Below, in pieces: positions 1 to 9,114 of a stretch of DNA of 64,000 bases (the stretch's first letter is position 1; each line of letters begins with the position of its first letter). The notes beneath the pieces were generated by a model that was not told where the DNA came from, made no database searches, and saw nothing but the letters and a program-made list of their open reading frames with translations. The stretch is from the NCBI RefSeq assembly GCF_018919175.1, contig NZ_JAHLQL010000002.1:248001-312000 (forward strand), read 5' to 3'. Origin of the DNA: Clostridium simiarum. Its GTDB lineage: Bacteria; Bacillota; Clostridia; Clostridiales; Clostridiaceae. The translations under genes and the position numbers were made by a program.

Positions 1-1311
1 AGAGAAGTTATACCTGCAAAATATGAGTATGTAAATGACTTCATTGAAGGAAAGGCAACAGTTAAAATTGGTGACAGGCAATATGCTCTAATAAATCTAA
101 ATGGAGATATATTAAATAGATATAATTACGATTTTGTAGGTAGTTTAAGTGATGGACTTTTAGCCTTTAGAGAAAATCCAGAAAGCAAATATGGTTTTAT
201 AGATGAAAAGGGTAATGTAGTTATAAAACCTCAATTTGCATCAGCTCAAGGATTTAGTTCTGGAAGGGCTGTAGTAAATATTTCCGAGGATATTAGTAAT
301 AAGTATGGTCTTATAGATAAAAAGGGGAATTATATAATAAATCCTCTTTATAATGATATAAACTTGTTAGGAGAGGATAGAGTATCTGTTGGAATTGCTA
401 TAGATGAGAAATCACCTTTTATAGGATCTAAATATGCTATTTCAGATATAGATGGTAAAATACTAACGGACTTTATTTATTATGGGGTTTCAAACTACAA
501 AGAAGGATTTGCATCTGTTTATGATCGTAATAAGACCTTTTTTATAGATAAGGAGGGGAAGAGAGCTGAAAATCTACCTATAGTAGAGGGCAGTGGAACC
601 TTAACCTTAGAAAATTTAGTAGTAAAGGCTTTTGTAGACTATAGAACTTCTTATTTTGATAAGCAAGGAAACCTGATATGGAAACAAAACTCCGTTATTC
701 CTTTAAATGACCAGTATAAAGTAGTAGAAAAAAGATATAGACCTAATAAAGATTACTTAGTATATTATCCTGAAGTTCATGGGATGAAGGATAATCTTTT
801 AGAGAAAAAGGTTAATGATCAGCTTAAGATTTTATCTAATGTAAAACCAATAGAAGAAAATATTCAACTTGATTATAGTTATCTAGGTGATTTTGAAATA
901 GAATTTTTCAAGAAAAATTTATTAGTACTAGAGCTTATAGGTTATAATTATCCTTTTGGAGCAGCTCATGGTATGCCAAGTAAAATATATCCACATATAG
1001 ATCTAGTTACAGGTAGGTTTTATGAATTAAAAGATTTATTTAAAAAAGATAGTAATTACGTAAAAGTTTTAAGTGATATAATAGGAGAGCAAATAAAGAA
1101 TAATCCAGAATACTCTTATGTATTCCCAGATGCTTACAAGGGTATAAAAGAAGATCAACCTTTTTATGTATCTGAAAATATACTATATATTTACTTTTAT
1201 CCTTATGAAATTGCACCTTATGCTGCAGGCTTTCCAACCTTTAAAATACCATATAAGGATATAATGAATATAATTAATATAGAAGGTGACTTTTGGAGAT
1301 CTTTTAATTAA
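1..1311 (+). CDS. WG-repeat / DUF3298-like protein (5' truncated by window edge)
   Basis: The frame is open from base 1, so the true start lies outside the window and 436 residues are visible. Several WG-type repeats are present (KYGFIDEKGNVVIKPQF, KYGLIDKKGNYIINPLY, FFIDKEGKR). The C-terminal part carries the AAHGMPSKIYPHIDL segment and flanking residues typical of DUF3298/RsiV-like domains. WG repeats form beta structures in surface or periplasm-exposed proteins and DUF3298 domains are usually extracytoplasmic. An N-terminal signal or anchor is therefore expected but cannot be seen. No function is assigned. A bidirectional terminator follows. Confidence 0.8.
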   Translation, partial: REVIPAKYEYVNDFIEGKATVKIGDRQYALINLNGDILNRYNYDFVGSLSDGLLAFRENPESKYGFIDEKGNVVIKPQFASAQGFSSGRAVVNISEDISNKYGLIDKKGNYIINPLYNDINLLGEDRVSVGIAIDEKSPFIGSKYAISDIDGKILTDFIYYGVSNYKEGFASVYDRNKTFFIDKEGKRAENLPIVEGSGTLTLENLVVKAFVDYRTSYFDKQGNLIWKQNSVIPLNDQYKVVEKRYRPNKDYLVYYPEVHGMKDNLLEKKVNDQLKILSNVKPIEENIQLDYSYLGDFEIEFFKKNLLVLELIGYNYPFGAAHGMPSKIYPHIDLVTGRFYELKDLFKKDSNYVKVLSDIIGEQIKNNPEYSYVFPDAYKGIKEDQPFYVSENILYIYFYPYEIAPYAAGFPTFKIPYKDIMNIINIEGDFWRSFN

Positions 1312-1328
1312 ATGGAAATAGATAAATC

Positions 1329-1368
1329 AAAAATCATCTAAGATAAAAAATCCTAGATGATTTTTGAT
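1329..1368. terminator. Bidirectional intrinsic terminator
   Basis: Stem AAAAATCATCTA / TAGATGATTTTT (1329-1340 with 1354-1365) has a 13-nt loop and U-rich flanks on both sides. It sits between the convergent WG-repeat gene and the small minus-strand gene. Confidence 0.8.
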
Positions 1369-1393
1369 TTTAGTTTAATAATATAAAAATTAA

Positions 1394-1720
1394 TTACTTT
1401 AAGCCACTTATTTTGCCTTTTAGAGCTTTTATACGGCCATTTACGTATTTAACTAACTCGCTTTTATCATCTTTTATATCAGTTGGTGCATTGGCAATTA
1501 TATTAATAAGATCTAATTTATTTATTTTTATGTTCTCAGCTAAGTCATTGGCTAAAAATTTATGCTTAATTTTCCAATAGGTAAGGTTAAACTCATCTGA
1601 CTGTCTTTTATTATAATAACCTTTTTCGATACCAAACTGAAATAAATCTGCGGCTGCCTCTAATTCTTCTAAGTCTTCAACTTGTAAAGTTTCTGTAATA
1701 AGATCTTGAAATGCTTTCAT
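1394..1720 (-). CDS. Small hypothetical protein, 108 aa
   Basis: I chose the ATG at 1720 because AAAGGAG lies 6 nt upstream; the frame can be extended about 8 codons but that start has no site. The product (starts MKAFQDLITETLQ) is hydrophilic and predicted mostly helical, with no signal peptide or membrane segment. I recognise no family. It stands alone, convergent with the gene on its left and divergent from the TIM-barrel gene on its right. Its clear ribosome site and terminator support a real gene. Confidence 0.6.
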   Translation of the reverse strand: MKAFQDLITETLQVEDLEELEAAADLFQFGIEKGYYNKRQSDEFNLTYWKIKHKFLANDLAENIKINKLDLINIIANAPTDIKDDKSELVKYVNGRIKALKGKISGLK

Positions 1721-1993
1721 TATAAACTCCTTTTCTAATCTCATATTATGGAATCTTACTAAAATCTTTTAGTACAGATTCAAATAAGAGTGATTTTAAC
1801 AAATGAGTATGTAAAATAGACAAATTTAATCTTAATATATTATGTGAAAAATGTAAATATATTATTTAAGAAATAATTATATAAAATTAAAGATTAATAA
1901 TGTAAAATAAGGTTAGTTTATCCTAGTAGATAAATGAGAAGAGCATATATGTTAATTTGGGTGTAAAATATAATACATAGGAGGATGAGAGAT

Positions 1994-2779
1994 ATGAGTT
2001 GTAAATTAGGCATGCCAACATTAATAGAATTTAAAGAAATAGAAGAGAACTTTGTATTATGCAAAGAATTAGGATTAGATTTCATAGAATTAAATATGAA
2101 CTTACCTTATTGTTTGCCTCAAAACAGTGATTTATTAAAAATAAACTTGTTAAGAGAAAAATATAATGTGGATCTTACAATGCATTTTCCAGAAGAAATT
2201 GACTTTGGAGCTTTTTATGAGCCAGTTAGAGAGGCAAATATAACTTTATTTAAGGACTACTGTCAGTGGGCTTCAAAGCTTAATATAAGCAAGATAAATG
2301 TGCATTTAAGCCAAGGAGTTTACTTTACATTACCAGAAGAAAAGCAATATGTTTATGACATTTATAAAGAAAAATTTATATCAAACTTAGAAGACTCTTT
2401 TAGAAAGCTTAGTTATATAGGAAAAGAATATGGAATAAAGCTTTGTGTAGAGAATACTGTACTTCCTAATTTTTTAGGAGAAGCAATGATTAGGTTATCA
2501 AAAATAGATGATGTTTATTTCACTTGGGATATTGGACATGATGCACATTCAAAATATAAAGCTAAAAAATTATATTCAAATTTTGAAAGTAAGGTAATAC
2601 ATATGCATATGCATGATTATAATGGACATTTAGATCACCAGATTTTGTTTGATGGAGATATAGATTTAGAAAGTCGATTAGAGTTCATGAAAAAGAACAA
2701 CGGAACCATAGTTATTGAAGTTAAAACAGCTAAAGCCTTAGAAGAGTCAGTAAAAAGATTTAAAGAAAAATTTTATTAA
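1994..2779 (+). CDS. Sugar phosphate isomerase/epimerase-like TIM-barrel protein
   Basis: Xylose-isomerase-like TIM barrel (AP_endonuc_2 superfamily), 261 aa. Likely metal ligands are seen as the Glu in CVENT, the Asp/His of WDIGHDAHS, the His residues in HMHMHDY and the Glu near the end in VIEVK. AGGAGG at 1979-1984 overlaps the first ATG (1985), so the ATG at 1994, 9 nt downstream, is preferred. Members isomerise or epimerise sugars or act as endonuclease IV relatives. The sequence does not fix the substrate and the gene has no pathway neighbours. Confidence 0.75.
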   Translation: MSCKLGMPTLIEFKEIEENFVLCKELGLDFIELNMNLPYCLPQNSDLLKINLLREKYNVDLTMHFPEEIDFGAFYEPVREANITLFKDYCQWASKLNISKINVHLSQGVYFTLPEEKQYVYDIYKEKFISNLEDSFRKLSYIGKEYGIKLCVENTVLPNFLGEAMIRLSKIDDVYFTWDIGHDAHSKYKAKKLYSNFESKVIHMHMHDYNGHLDHQILFDGDIDLESRLEFMKKNNGTIVIEVKTAKALEESVKRFKEKFY

Positions 2780-2844
2780 ACAATAAATAACTAAAATTTT
2801 ACGCTAGACTAAGTGTATAATTATTATTTAAAGATATATCTTAT

Positions 2845-2943
2845 GTGTACAAGGTATATCAATTGAAAGAGATTATTAATAAATTTGATGTAAAAACTGT
2901 AAATGATGTTGAAGAATGTTTTAAGGAAGAGTTAAATAACTAG
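2845..2943 (+). pseudogene. Possible N-terminal remnant of an IS256-type transposase
   Basis: A 32-codon open stretch reads QLKEIINKFDVKTVNDVEEC..., resembling the N-terminal region of some IS256-family transposases (the KTVxDV segment) before it ends at TAG 2941. No rest of a transposase and no terminal repeats are visible. This is resemblance by eye only and could be chance. Confidence 0.2.
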
Positions 2944-3050
2944 GAATAAAGTTAACTGAACTTATAGTAAATTGATTTTATCATCAATTTAATTTACAAT
3001 GATAAGACAAGTATCATAAAGTGTATTTTTAAAATTGGGGAGGTGTTTTA

Positions 3051-4772
3051 ATGATTAAAAAGTTTATAAGCTATTATAAGCCCTATAAAAAACTTTTCTT
3101 TTTAGATATGTTATTTGCTATTGTTGCTGTAGTATGTGATTTATTTTATCCAATGATGACTAGAGAGTTAGTTAACAATAGTATTCCTAATAAAAATTTA
3201 AGAATGATATTAGTTTTTGCTGGGACTCTTTTAGCTATATATTTAATTAAAATGGCTTGTGCATATTTTATGCAATATTGGGGTCATGTTGTAGGGGTAA
3301 GAATGCAGGCTGATATGAGAAGAGACTTGTTTAAGCATCTACAAAAGCTACCTTGCGATTATTTTGATAATAATAAGACAGGGGACATTATGTCTAGGAT
3401 GGTTAATGACTTAATGGATGTATCTGAGCTTGCTCATCATGGTCCAGAGGACTTATTTATATCTTTAGTTATGATGGTGGGATCTTTCATAATACTATTT
3501 ACTATAAATAAACCTTTGACTTTAATAGTTTTTGCCTTTGTACCTATTATATTTATATTTGCCTGGGTTAAAAAGAATAAGATGGAAAAAGCTTTTATGG
3601 AAACTAGAGTTAAAACAGGAGAAATAAATTCTACTTTACAAAATAGTATATCAGGTATAAAAGTTTCAAAGGCTTTTGTAAGTCATCCACATGAACTTAA
3701 AAAGTTCCAAGAAGGTAATAGAAACTTTAAGGAAGCAAGACAAAGAGCTTACAAAGCAATGGCAGAATACTTTTCAGGACTTGGCTTTTGTACAGATATA
3801 TTAGATTATGTGGCTCTTATAGTAGGAGGATACTTTACCTATAAAGATAAGATAAACATAGGAGACTTTATGGCATATATACTATATGTTAAGATGTTTA
3901 CTCAACCTATAAAGAAACTTATAAATTTCGTAGAGCAATATCAAAATGGTATGACTGGATTTAAGAGATTTATGGAAATATTAAGTGCGGAAACTGAAAA
4001 GGATAAAGAGGATCCTATAGAATTTAATAAGATTAATGGAAAAATAGAATTTAAAAATGTATTTTTTAAATATGAGGATAAGTTTATTCTTAATGGTTTA
4101 AACATAGAAATAGAGGCAGGGAAGACCCTTGCTTTAGTTGGTCCATCTGGAGGTGGAAAGACAACTTTATGTAATTTGATACCAAGGTTTTATGATGTGA
4201 CTTCTGGTGATATTTTAATAGATGACAAGAGTATATATGACGTAAGTCTAGAGGACTTAAGGAGTAGTATAGGTATTGTACAACAAGAGGTATTCTTATT
4301 TACAGGAACCGTGAAGGATAATATACTTTATGGAAATCAAGAAGCCACTGAAATGGAAGTGGTAACTGCAGCTAAAAGAGCTAATATACATGATTTTATA
4401 ATGTCACTACCTGAAGGTTATGATACCTTTATAGGGGAAAGAGGCGTTAAACTATCTGGTGGACAGAAACAAAGAATATCTATAGCAAGAGTATTCCTTA
4501 AAAATCCACCAATACTTATATTAGATGAAGCTACTTCAGCTTTAGATAATACCACAGAGTATATGATACAAAAATCCTTAGAAGAGCTTTGCAAAGGAAG
4601 AACAACTATAGTGGTGGCACATAGGCTTTCTACCATAAAAAATGCTGATGAAATATTAGTATTAACAGATAATGGAGTAGAAGAAAGCGGCAGTCATCAT
4701 GAACTATTAAGATTAAATGGAATATATAGTGAATTATATAAGGCTCAATTTGTTAATGATGATGTTTCTTAA
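3051..4772 (+). CDS. ABC exporter, fused permease-ATPase (MsbA/LmrA-like)
   Basis: 573 aa, the usual length for a half-size exporter. The N-terminal ~310 residues form a six-helix ABC_membrane domain starting near FLDMLFAIVAVV. The ATPase has Walker A GPSGGGKTT, Q-loop QQEVFLFTG, signature LSGGQKQR, Walker B ILILDEATSALD and H-loop AHRLST. All catalytic residues are intact, so a homodimer could work alone. GGGGAGG precedes the ATG. There is no partner half-transporter or regulator beside it, so the substrate (lipid, drug or peptide) is unknown. Confidence 0.9.
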   Translation: MIKKFISYYKPYKKLFFLDMLFAIVAVVCDLFYPMMTRELVNNSIPNKNLRMILVFAGTLLAIYLIKMACAYFMQYWGHVVGVRMQADMRRDLFKHLQKLPCDYFDNNKTGDIMSRMVNDLMDVSELAHHGPEDLFISLVMMVGSFIILFTINKPLTLIVFAFVPIIFIFAWVKKNKMEKAFMETRVKTGEINSTLQNSISGIKVSKAFVSHPHELKKFQEGNRNFKEARQRAYKAMAEYFSGLGFCTDILDYVALIVGGYFTYKDKINIGDFMAYILYVKMFTQPIKKLINFVEQYQNGMTGFKRFMEILSAETEKDKEDPIEFNKINGKIEFKNVFFKYEDKFILNGLNIEIEAGKTLALVGPSGGGKTTLCNLIPRFYDVTSGDILIDDKSIYDVSLEDLRSSIGIVQQEVFLFTGTVKDNILYGNQEATEMEVVTAAKRANIHDFIMSLPEGYDTFIGERGVKLSGGQKQRISIARVFLKNPPILILDEATSALDNTTEYMIQKSLEELCKGRTTIVVAHRLSTIKNADEILVLTDNGVEESGSHHELLRLNGIYSELYKAQFVNDDVS

Positions 4773-4790
4773 TACTTAATATGTAAAAGT

Positions 4791-4828
4791 AAAAACCACA
4801 ACTAACTCTAAGGTTAGTTGTGGTTTTT
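4791..4828. terminator. Bidirectional terminator overlapping a stop codon
   Basis: A 16-bp stem AAAAACCACAACTAAC / GTTAGTTGTGGTTTTT with a TCTAAG loop. The last codons and TAA of the minus-strand deacetylase lie inside the stem. The symmetric A/T ends let it serve both convergent genes. Confidence 0.9.
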
Positions 4829-5617
4829 ATATATGTGATAATATTCTGGTGTTTCATCGGTTATTGTTTCAAAATCATAACCTAAATCTTTGTAATGCTC
4901 AATTATTTTAGGAAGAGCCTTTAATGTATTTTCGTTGTTAGCATTACAATGCATAAGTATTATTATGCCACCAGGATAATCTTTTTTAAACTTCTTAGCA
5001 TTAGAAGCTATTCTATCAGGTGAAAGGTCAGGTTGCATTCCATCTTTAGTATCTGAATTCCAATCATATATCTTAAGGTTATTTTCATGCAATAAATCAA
5101 GCATTTTGGTATTTAATTTTCTATATTGGTTAGTACTACCCCAAGGAAATCTTATGATGTTAGGAGAGTGTCCTGTGACTAGCCTTACTTTTTCTTGAGT
5201 CTTTAACATTTCACTTACAAAGCCCTCATTACTTCTATATATAGACTTTGCATCATGACTATAGGTATGAAGACCTATAGCATGCCCTTCATCATACATA
5301 CGTTTTAGGATATCTTCTCTTCCGCTTATTTCTTTTCCAACTACAAAGAAAGTAGATTTAACATCATATTTGTCTAATACTTCTAGTATATCTTTACAGA
5401 TCTTTTTTCTCGGTCCATCATCAAAGGTAAGATATACTACTTTTTTTATATCATTTTTTGTTTCATCCCTTAATTTTTCTTCTGTTTCATTTTTAATTTC
5501 CTCTTTTATATTATTATTTGATTTATTTTTTTCTTCAGTTACTGCAAAGACACTAACAGAAAAATAAAAAGTAAAAAGGCATATAAATGAAACTAAAATT
5601 TTAAAAGACTTTTTCAA
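4814..5617 (-). CDS. Exported polysaccharide deacetylase (NodB homology)
   Basis: A metal-dependent carbohydrate esterase (CE4), likely de-N-acetylating cell-wall or surface polysaccharide. It has an N-terminal signal-like segment (ILVSFICLFTFYFSVSVFA), a charged linker, then NodB motifs TFDDGP, HTYSH (metal His pair) and RFPWGS. The TTG at 5617 fits best: AAGAAGG lies about 9 nt upstream, while the GTG at 5626 directly abuts that site. About 267 aa. The next minus-strand gene upstream is another exported protein, so the two may be cotranscribed (21-bp gap). Confidence 0.85.
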   Translation of the reverse strand: MKKSFKILVSFICLFTFYFSVSVFAVTEEKNKSNNNIKEEIKNETEEKLRDETKNDIKKVVYLTFDDGPRKKICKDILEVLDKYDVKSTFFVVGKEISGREDILKRMYDEGHAIGLHTYSHDAKSIYRSNEGFVSEMLKTQEKVRLVTGHSPNIIRFPWGSTNQYRKLNTKMLDLLHENNLKIYDWNSDTKDGMQPDLSPDRIASNAKKFKKDYPGGIIILMHCNANNENTLKALPKIIEHYKDLGYDFETITDETPEYYHIYKNHN

Positions 5618-5638
5618 TACAAACACCTTCTTAAATAA

Positions 5639-6823
5639 TTATCTCAAATGAATTAAATAAAAACTTATGTTTTTATCTCCCCAACCTAAATCCCAAGGTA
5701 CATGATATCTATCTGTAGTATGTGAATTTATTAGAGGGTATCCATGAGAATCAAAGCCTGTAACTATGGCAAAATGATCTATATCTGAACCCTTGGCATA
5801 GCATATTACATCTCCAATCTCTAATTTTGATACAGCTGCACAGGGGTTATCATTGCTAGGGATAGCTAAAGCATTAAAGGTTCCCTTTTTAATTAGTCTG
5901 CCTCTTCCACTATGTAGAAGATAATTTTTAAAACCATCAGCGTTTACCCAAGCAGTGCTTCCACTAGCACCATCGTATTTGTTATAAACGCAATACCAAG
6001 CACCATCAAATTTTAATCCTCCACCTTCTTCCTTATCGCCTAAACACTGAGAAACGTAATTTGTACAATTACCGCCAATCCCTGTGAAATTTTTATATTT
6101 TTTATTATATTTTTTCTCATAACCACTAGCCCAAGGAATTCCACAATATTTATCAGCATACTCTACGGCTTTAAATCTATCATACTGTCCTTTAGGGACC
6201 TGAGAAGGTATTATTTTTGTTTTAGGACAATTAGGTAGTTGAAATTTAGTACCCTCTGTAGAGTGAACATCTTCCTTTATCTCACCGGAATAAGCTTTTA
6301 GGGCATCCTCAAAACAATCTGTATACCAGTCACTATATACTAACCATTTATCCTCTTTTTTTATCAATTCTAAAGAATGAGCTATACCTACTCCAAAAAC
6401 ATTTTCTATGGGATCTTCGTCATCTTTATAAACATATTTGAATTTATAATATTCGTCTATGGCTATTTTAAAACCTTTGTTTGTAGGAGTGATTCTTTTT
6501 AAGTTTGGCTCCGAAGTTACTTCAGTAAACGCCATATTTCTTTGAGTTGCCCAATCTCTAAGATATTTTACTCTTTTTACCTCATGTTCTAGTGCCCATC
6601 TTCCAAACTTATTTGAGGTATCAAAATAAGAAGGGAGAATTGAAAGATCTCCACTAATAAAAGAAGTGGAGCGGGCATTGTATATGGAACTTATTAACTC
6701 TTGTAGTTCTTTTTTAGTTTCTTCACTTACTTTATTAGTTTGAGCTGCATTTGAGCCTCTTATAGTAACTGTAGTAAATAATAAAGTTAAAAATAAGGTT
6801 AAAATACAGGTTTTTCTTTTCAT
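5639..6823 (-). CDS. Exported amidase-domain (Amidase_6) protein
   Basis: 394 aa with a signal peptide (TCILTLFLTLLFTTVTIRG). The C-terminal half has the Amidase_6 pattern: YDRFKAVEYADKYCGIPWAS, GIGGNCTNYVSQCL (catalytic Cys context) and later DHFAIVTGFDSHGYPLINSH (catalytic His context). This papain-like/CHAP-like fold is common in clostridial exported proteins and is thought to act on peptidoglycan or other amides. The N-terminal ~190 residues look like a separate helical/NTF2-like domain. GGAGGT lies 7 nt before the ATG. It is the first gene of a two-gene exported-protein unit. Confidence 0.8.
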   Translation of the reverse strand: MKRKTCILTLFLTLLFTTVTIRGSNAAQTNKVSEETKKELQELISSIYNARSTSFISGDLSILPSYFDTSNKFGRWALEHEVKRVKYLRDWATQRNMAFTEVTSEPNLKRITPTNKGFKIAIDEYYKFKYVYKDDEDPIENVFGVGIAHSLELIKKEDKWLVYSDWYTDCFEDALKAYSGEIKEDVHSTEGTKFQLPNCPKTKIIPSQVPKGQYDRFKAVEYADKYCGIPWASGYEKKYNKKYKNFTGIGGNCTNYVSQCLGDKEEGGGLKFDGAWYCVYNKYDGASGSTAWVNADGFKNYLLHSGRGRLIKKGTFNALAIPSNDNPCAAVSKLEIGDVICYAKGSDIDHFAIVTGFDSHGYPLINSHTTDRYHVPWDLGWGDKNISFYLIHLR

Positions 6824-6960
6824 ACTTAATACCTCCAGTGCTATGACATGGTTCTAATATAGTGTTTCCATACTTATAATTTAATATATAGAAAAAACTA
6901 AAGAATTTACTGTGATATAAAGAAATATATATAGTTTATAGTAATTTTTGGAGAAGATTT

Positions 6961-8304
6961 ATGGGTAAAGAAAGTAAGGTTTTAAAGGTATCACTTCCTT
7001 TAATAGCTCAAATGACAGTTTATACTTTTATGTCAATTTTTGACATGATGATGATGGGAAAGTATGCAGGTAACATAGCTGTAAATGTATTAGGGTTAAG
7101 TAATGCTCTTGTAAATATATTTGCAGGTGTATTTATTATCAATGGAATAGCTATAGGTATGATATCCCTTATATCAAGATGTATAGGTGCAAAAAAATAT
7201 CACAAAGCTGCTTTATGTGTTTACAATGGATTAATAGTTGGAACAATTTTAGCCTTAGTTATCACCTTTATAATATTTATATTTGGGAAAAATATATTAT
7301 ACAAGATGGGGGCAAGAGAGGATATATTATACATAACATTAAACTTTAGTAAGATAAATGCTTTAGCTATGTTTTTTTATATGATATGTACTCTACTAAA
7401 TTCTGTATTTATAGCCTATGATCATAGTAATATACCCTTTTTAACTGCTATAGTTCAATTCTTAACTAAAATATTTTTTAACTGGATTTTTATGTTTAAC
7501 ATATTTAAAACAGAAATAAATATAAATAGTTCCGCTCTATCTTCATTAATATGTTATGTAGTTGGATTTATTTTTTGTTTTTTAAAACTTAATGAATACA
7601 GAATACAGATAATAGGGCTATATGGAAAGCTTAAAATTTCTTTTAAAACCATGATGGAAATAATATATTTATCTATCCCCTCTTCTTTTGAGGACGCAGC
7701 TTATGGTATAAGTAGGCTTATATGTACAAGTATAATAATGTATTCAGGAACCCTTGCTTTTTCAGCTAATGAGATTGCAAATACCATAGAATCTATATCT
7801 TTTATGCCAGGTACTGGATTTGGAGTAGCGGCTACTACTCTTGTAGGAATTAGTATAGGTAAAGGAGATGTTAAGGGAGCTAAAAAATCTGCAGATTATT
7901 GTGCATTTTGGGCCTTACTTATGATGTGTAGTTTTTCCTTAATATTTCTTTTTATGCCAAGCCTACTTGTTAAGTTTTTTGTAAATAAAGAGGAATGGAA
8001 AGTAGCTTATTTAGCTGGAAGATGTTTGGCTATAGGGGCAGCAGAACAACCTTTTATAGCTATATCTATGGTTTTTGCAGGAGCTCTAAAAGGTATAGGA
8101 GATACTAAAGGACCATTTTTTATATCACTTTTTACAGCTTGGATTATAAGACTACCATTAATATATTACTTCATATATATATTAAGATATAATATAACAG
8201 CAGTGTGGTGGATTACAGCCATACAATGGGGGATAGATGGGATTTTAATGTTTATATTTTTTAGATACAGGATATATAACTATAAAAATATTAATAAAAA
8301 ATAA
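6961..8304 (+). CDS. MATE family efflux transporter
   Basis: 447 aa and strongly hydrophobic with about 12 membrane segments. The N-terminus (KVSLPLIAQMTVYTFMSIFD) and the second-half EQPFIAISMVFAGALKGIGDT segment match the two MATE half-domains. MATE proteins export cationic drugs or metabolites using Na+ or H+ gradients. GGAGAAG precedes the ATG. The TetR gene 200 bp downstream is a plausible regulator, but it has its own promoter and could equally serve the chemoreceptor. Confidence 0.88.
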   Translation: MGKESKVLKVSLPLIAQMTVYTFMSIFDMMMMGKYAGNIAVNVLGLSNALVNIFAGVFIINGIAIGMISLISRCIGAKKYHKAALCVYNGLIVGTILALVITFIIFIFGKNILYKMGAREDILYITLNFSKINALAMFFYMICTLLNSVFIAYDHSNIPFLTAIVQFLTKIFFNWIFMFNIFKTEININSSALSSLICYVVGFIFCFLKLNEYRIQIIGLYGKLKISFKTMMEIIYLSIPSSFEDAAYGISRLICTSIIMYSGTLAFSANEIANTIESISFMPGTGFGVAATTLVGISIGKGDVKGAKKSADYCAFWALLMMCSFSLIFLFMPSLLVKFFVNKEEWKVAYLAGRCLAIGAAEQPFIAISMVFAGALKGIGDTKGPFFISLFTAWIIRLPLIYYFIYILRYNITAVWWITAIQWGIDGILMFIFFRYRIYNYKNINKK

Positions 8305-8436
8305 TAATAAATATTTTAAAATTTTAATTTATTTACAATTAATGGGTTTAAAATTAGTTTTAATATTTTAAAATATAATGAAATTCAATATTATTAAAAA
8401 AAATCTAAATTAAACGATAAAATTCTACAAAAAATA

Positions 8437-8467
8437 TTGATGAAATTTATGGAATATTGTACAATAT
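8437..8467 (+). promoter_or_regulatory. TetR promoter with overlapping palindromic operator
   Basis: TTGATG (8437-8442), a 17-nt spacer and TACAAT (8460-8465). A 14-bp perfect palindrome ATATTGTACAATAT (8454-8467) covers the -10 box, as expected of an autorepression operator. Confidence 0.55.
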
Positions 8468-8501
8468 ATTTAACGATAGTTATATAAAGGAGAGGGATAA
8501 T

Positions 8502-9092
8502 GTGGGGGTGAAGACAGAGGATAGAATTAAACGTGTAAGCTTTAAATTATTCCTGGAGAAAGGCTATTATGGTACAAGCATTAGAGAAATTTGTAAACTA
8601 TCACATATAGAAGCGCCAACCTTATATTACTATTTCAAATCTAAGAAGGGACTATTGCTCTCGTTATATGATTATTCCTGGGAAAAGTATATGGATGAAT
8701 TTAATAATATAAATTTATTAGGAAGTAACATTAGTCCAGAAGAAAAGCTATTTGAAATCTTAATTTTTGATATTAATTATACTTATAAAAATCCGTCCTA
8801 TTCAAAGTTCAATATAAAATGTAGAATTTTTCCACCAAAAGAATTAAATGAAGAACTTATTGAAAGATATAATTTTTGGACAACTAAGAAAGATATTATA
8901 TTAAAGAAAATTATAAAAGAATATTGGGGGAAAGATTATTTAGATTTTAAAACAAAAGAAGAAGCTGTAAATAGTTTTAATACTTTTACTATGAATATAC
9001 TGTTTGATATTTTATTTTTCCATAGGGAATTAAAGGGGGCAGAGTTAAGAGAAAAATGGAATATATTTTTAAACTTTAGATTAAACCACTAA
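8502..9092 (+). CDS. TetR/AcrR family transcriptional regulator
   Basis: About 196 aa. The N-terminal HTH is typical: [18 protein letters not shown], then [19 protein letters not shown]. The remainder is a helical ligand-binding domain of the usual length. The GTG at 8502 is preferred because AAAGGAG ends 9 nt before it; a further in-frame GTG lies at 8508. The frame opens upstream to 8457 but would run through the promoter palindrome. It ends 22 bp before the chemoreceptor gene, so the two are likely cotranscribed. Confidence 0.85.
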   Translation: MGVKTEDRIKRVSFKLFLEKGYYGTSIREICKLSHIEAPTLYYYFKSKKGLLLSLYDYSWEKYMDEFNNINLLGSNISPEEKLFEILIFDINYTYKNPSYSKFNIKCRIFPPKELNEELIERYNFWTTKKDIILKKIIKEYWGKDYLDFKTKEEAVNSFNTFTMNILFDILFFHRELKGAELREKWNIFLNFRLNH

Positions 9093-9114
9093 AAGAATTA
9101 AAGGAGGAATAATA

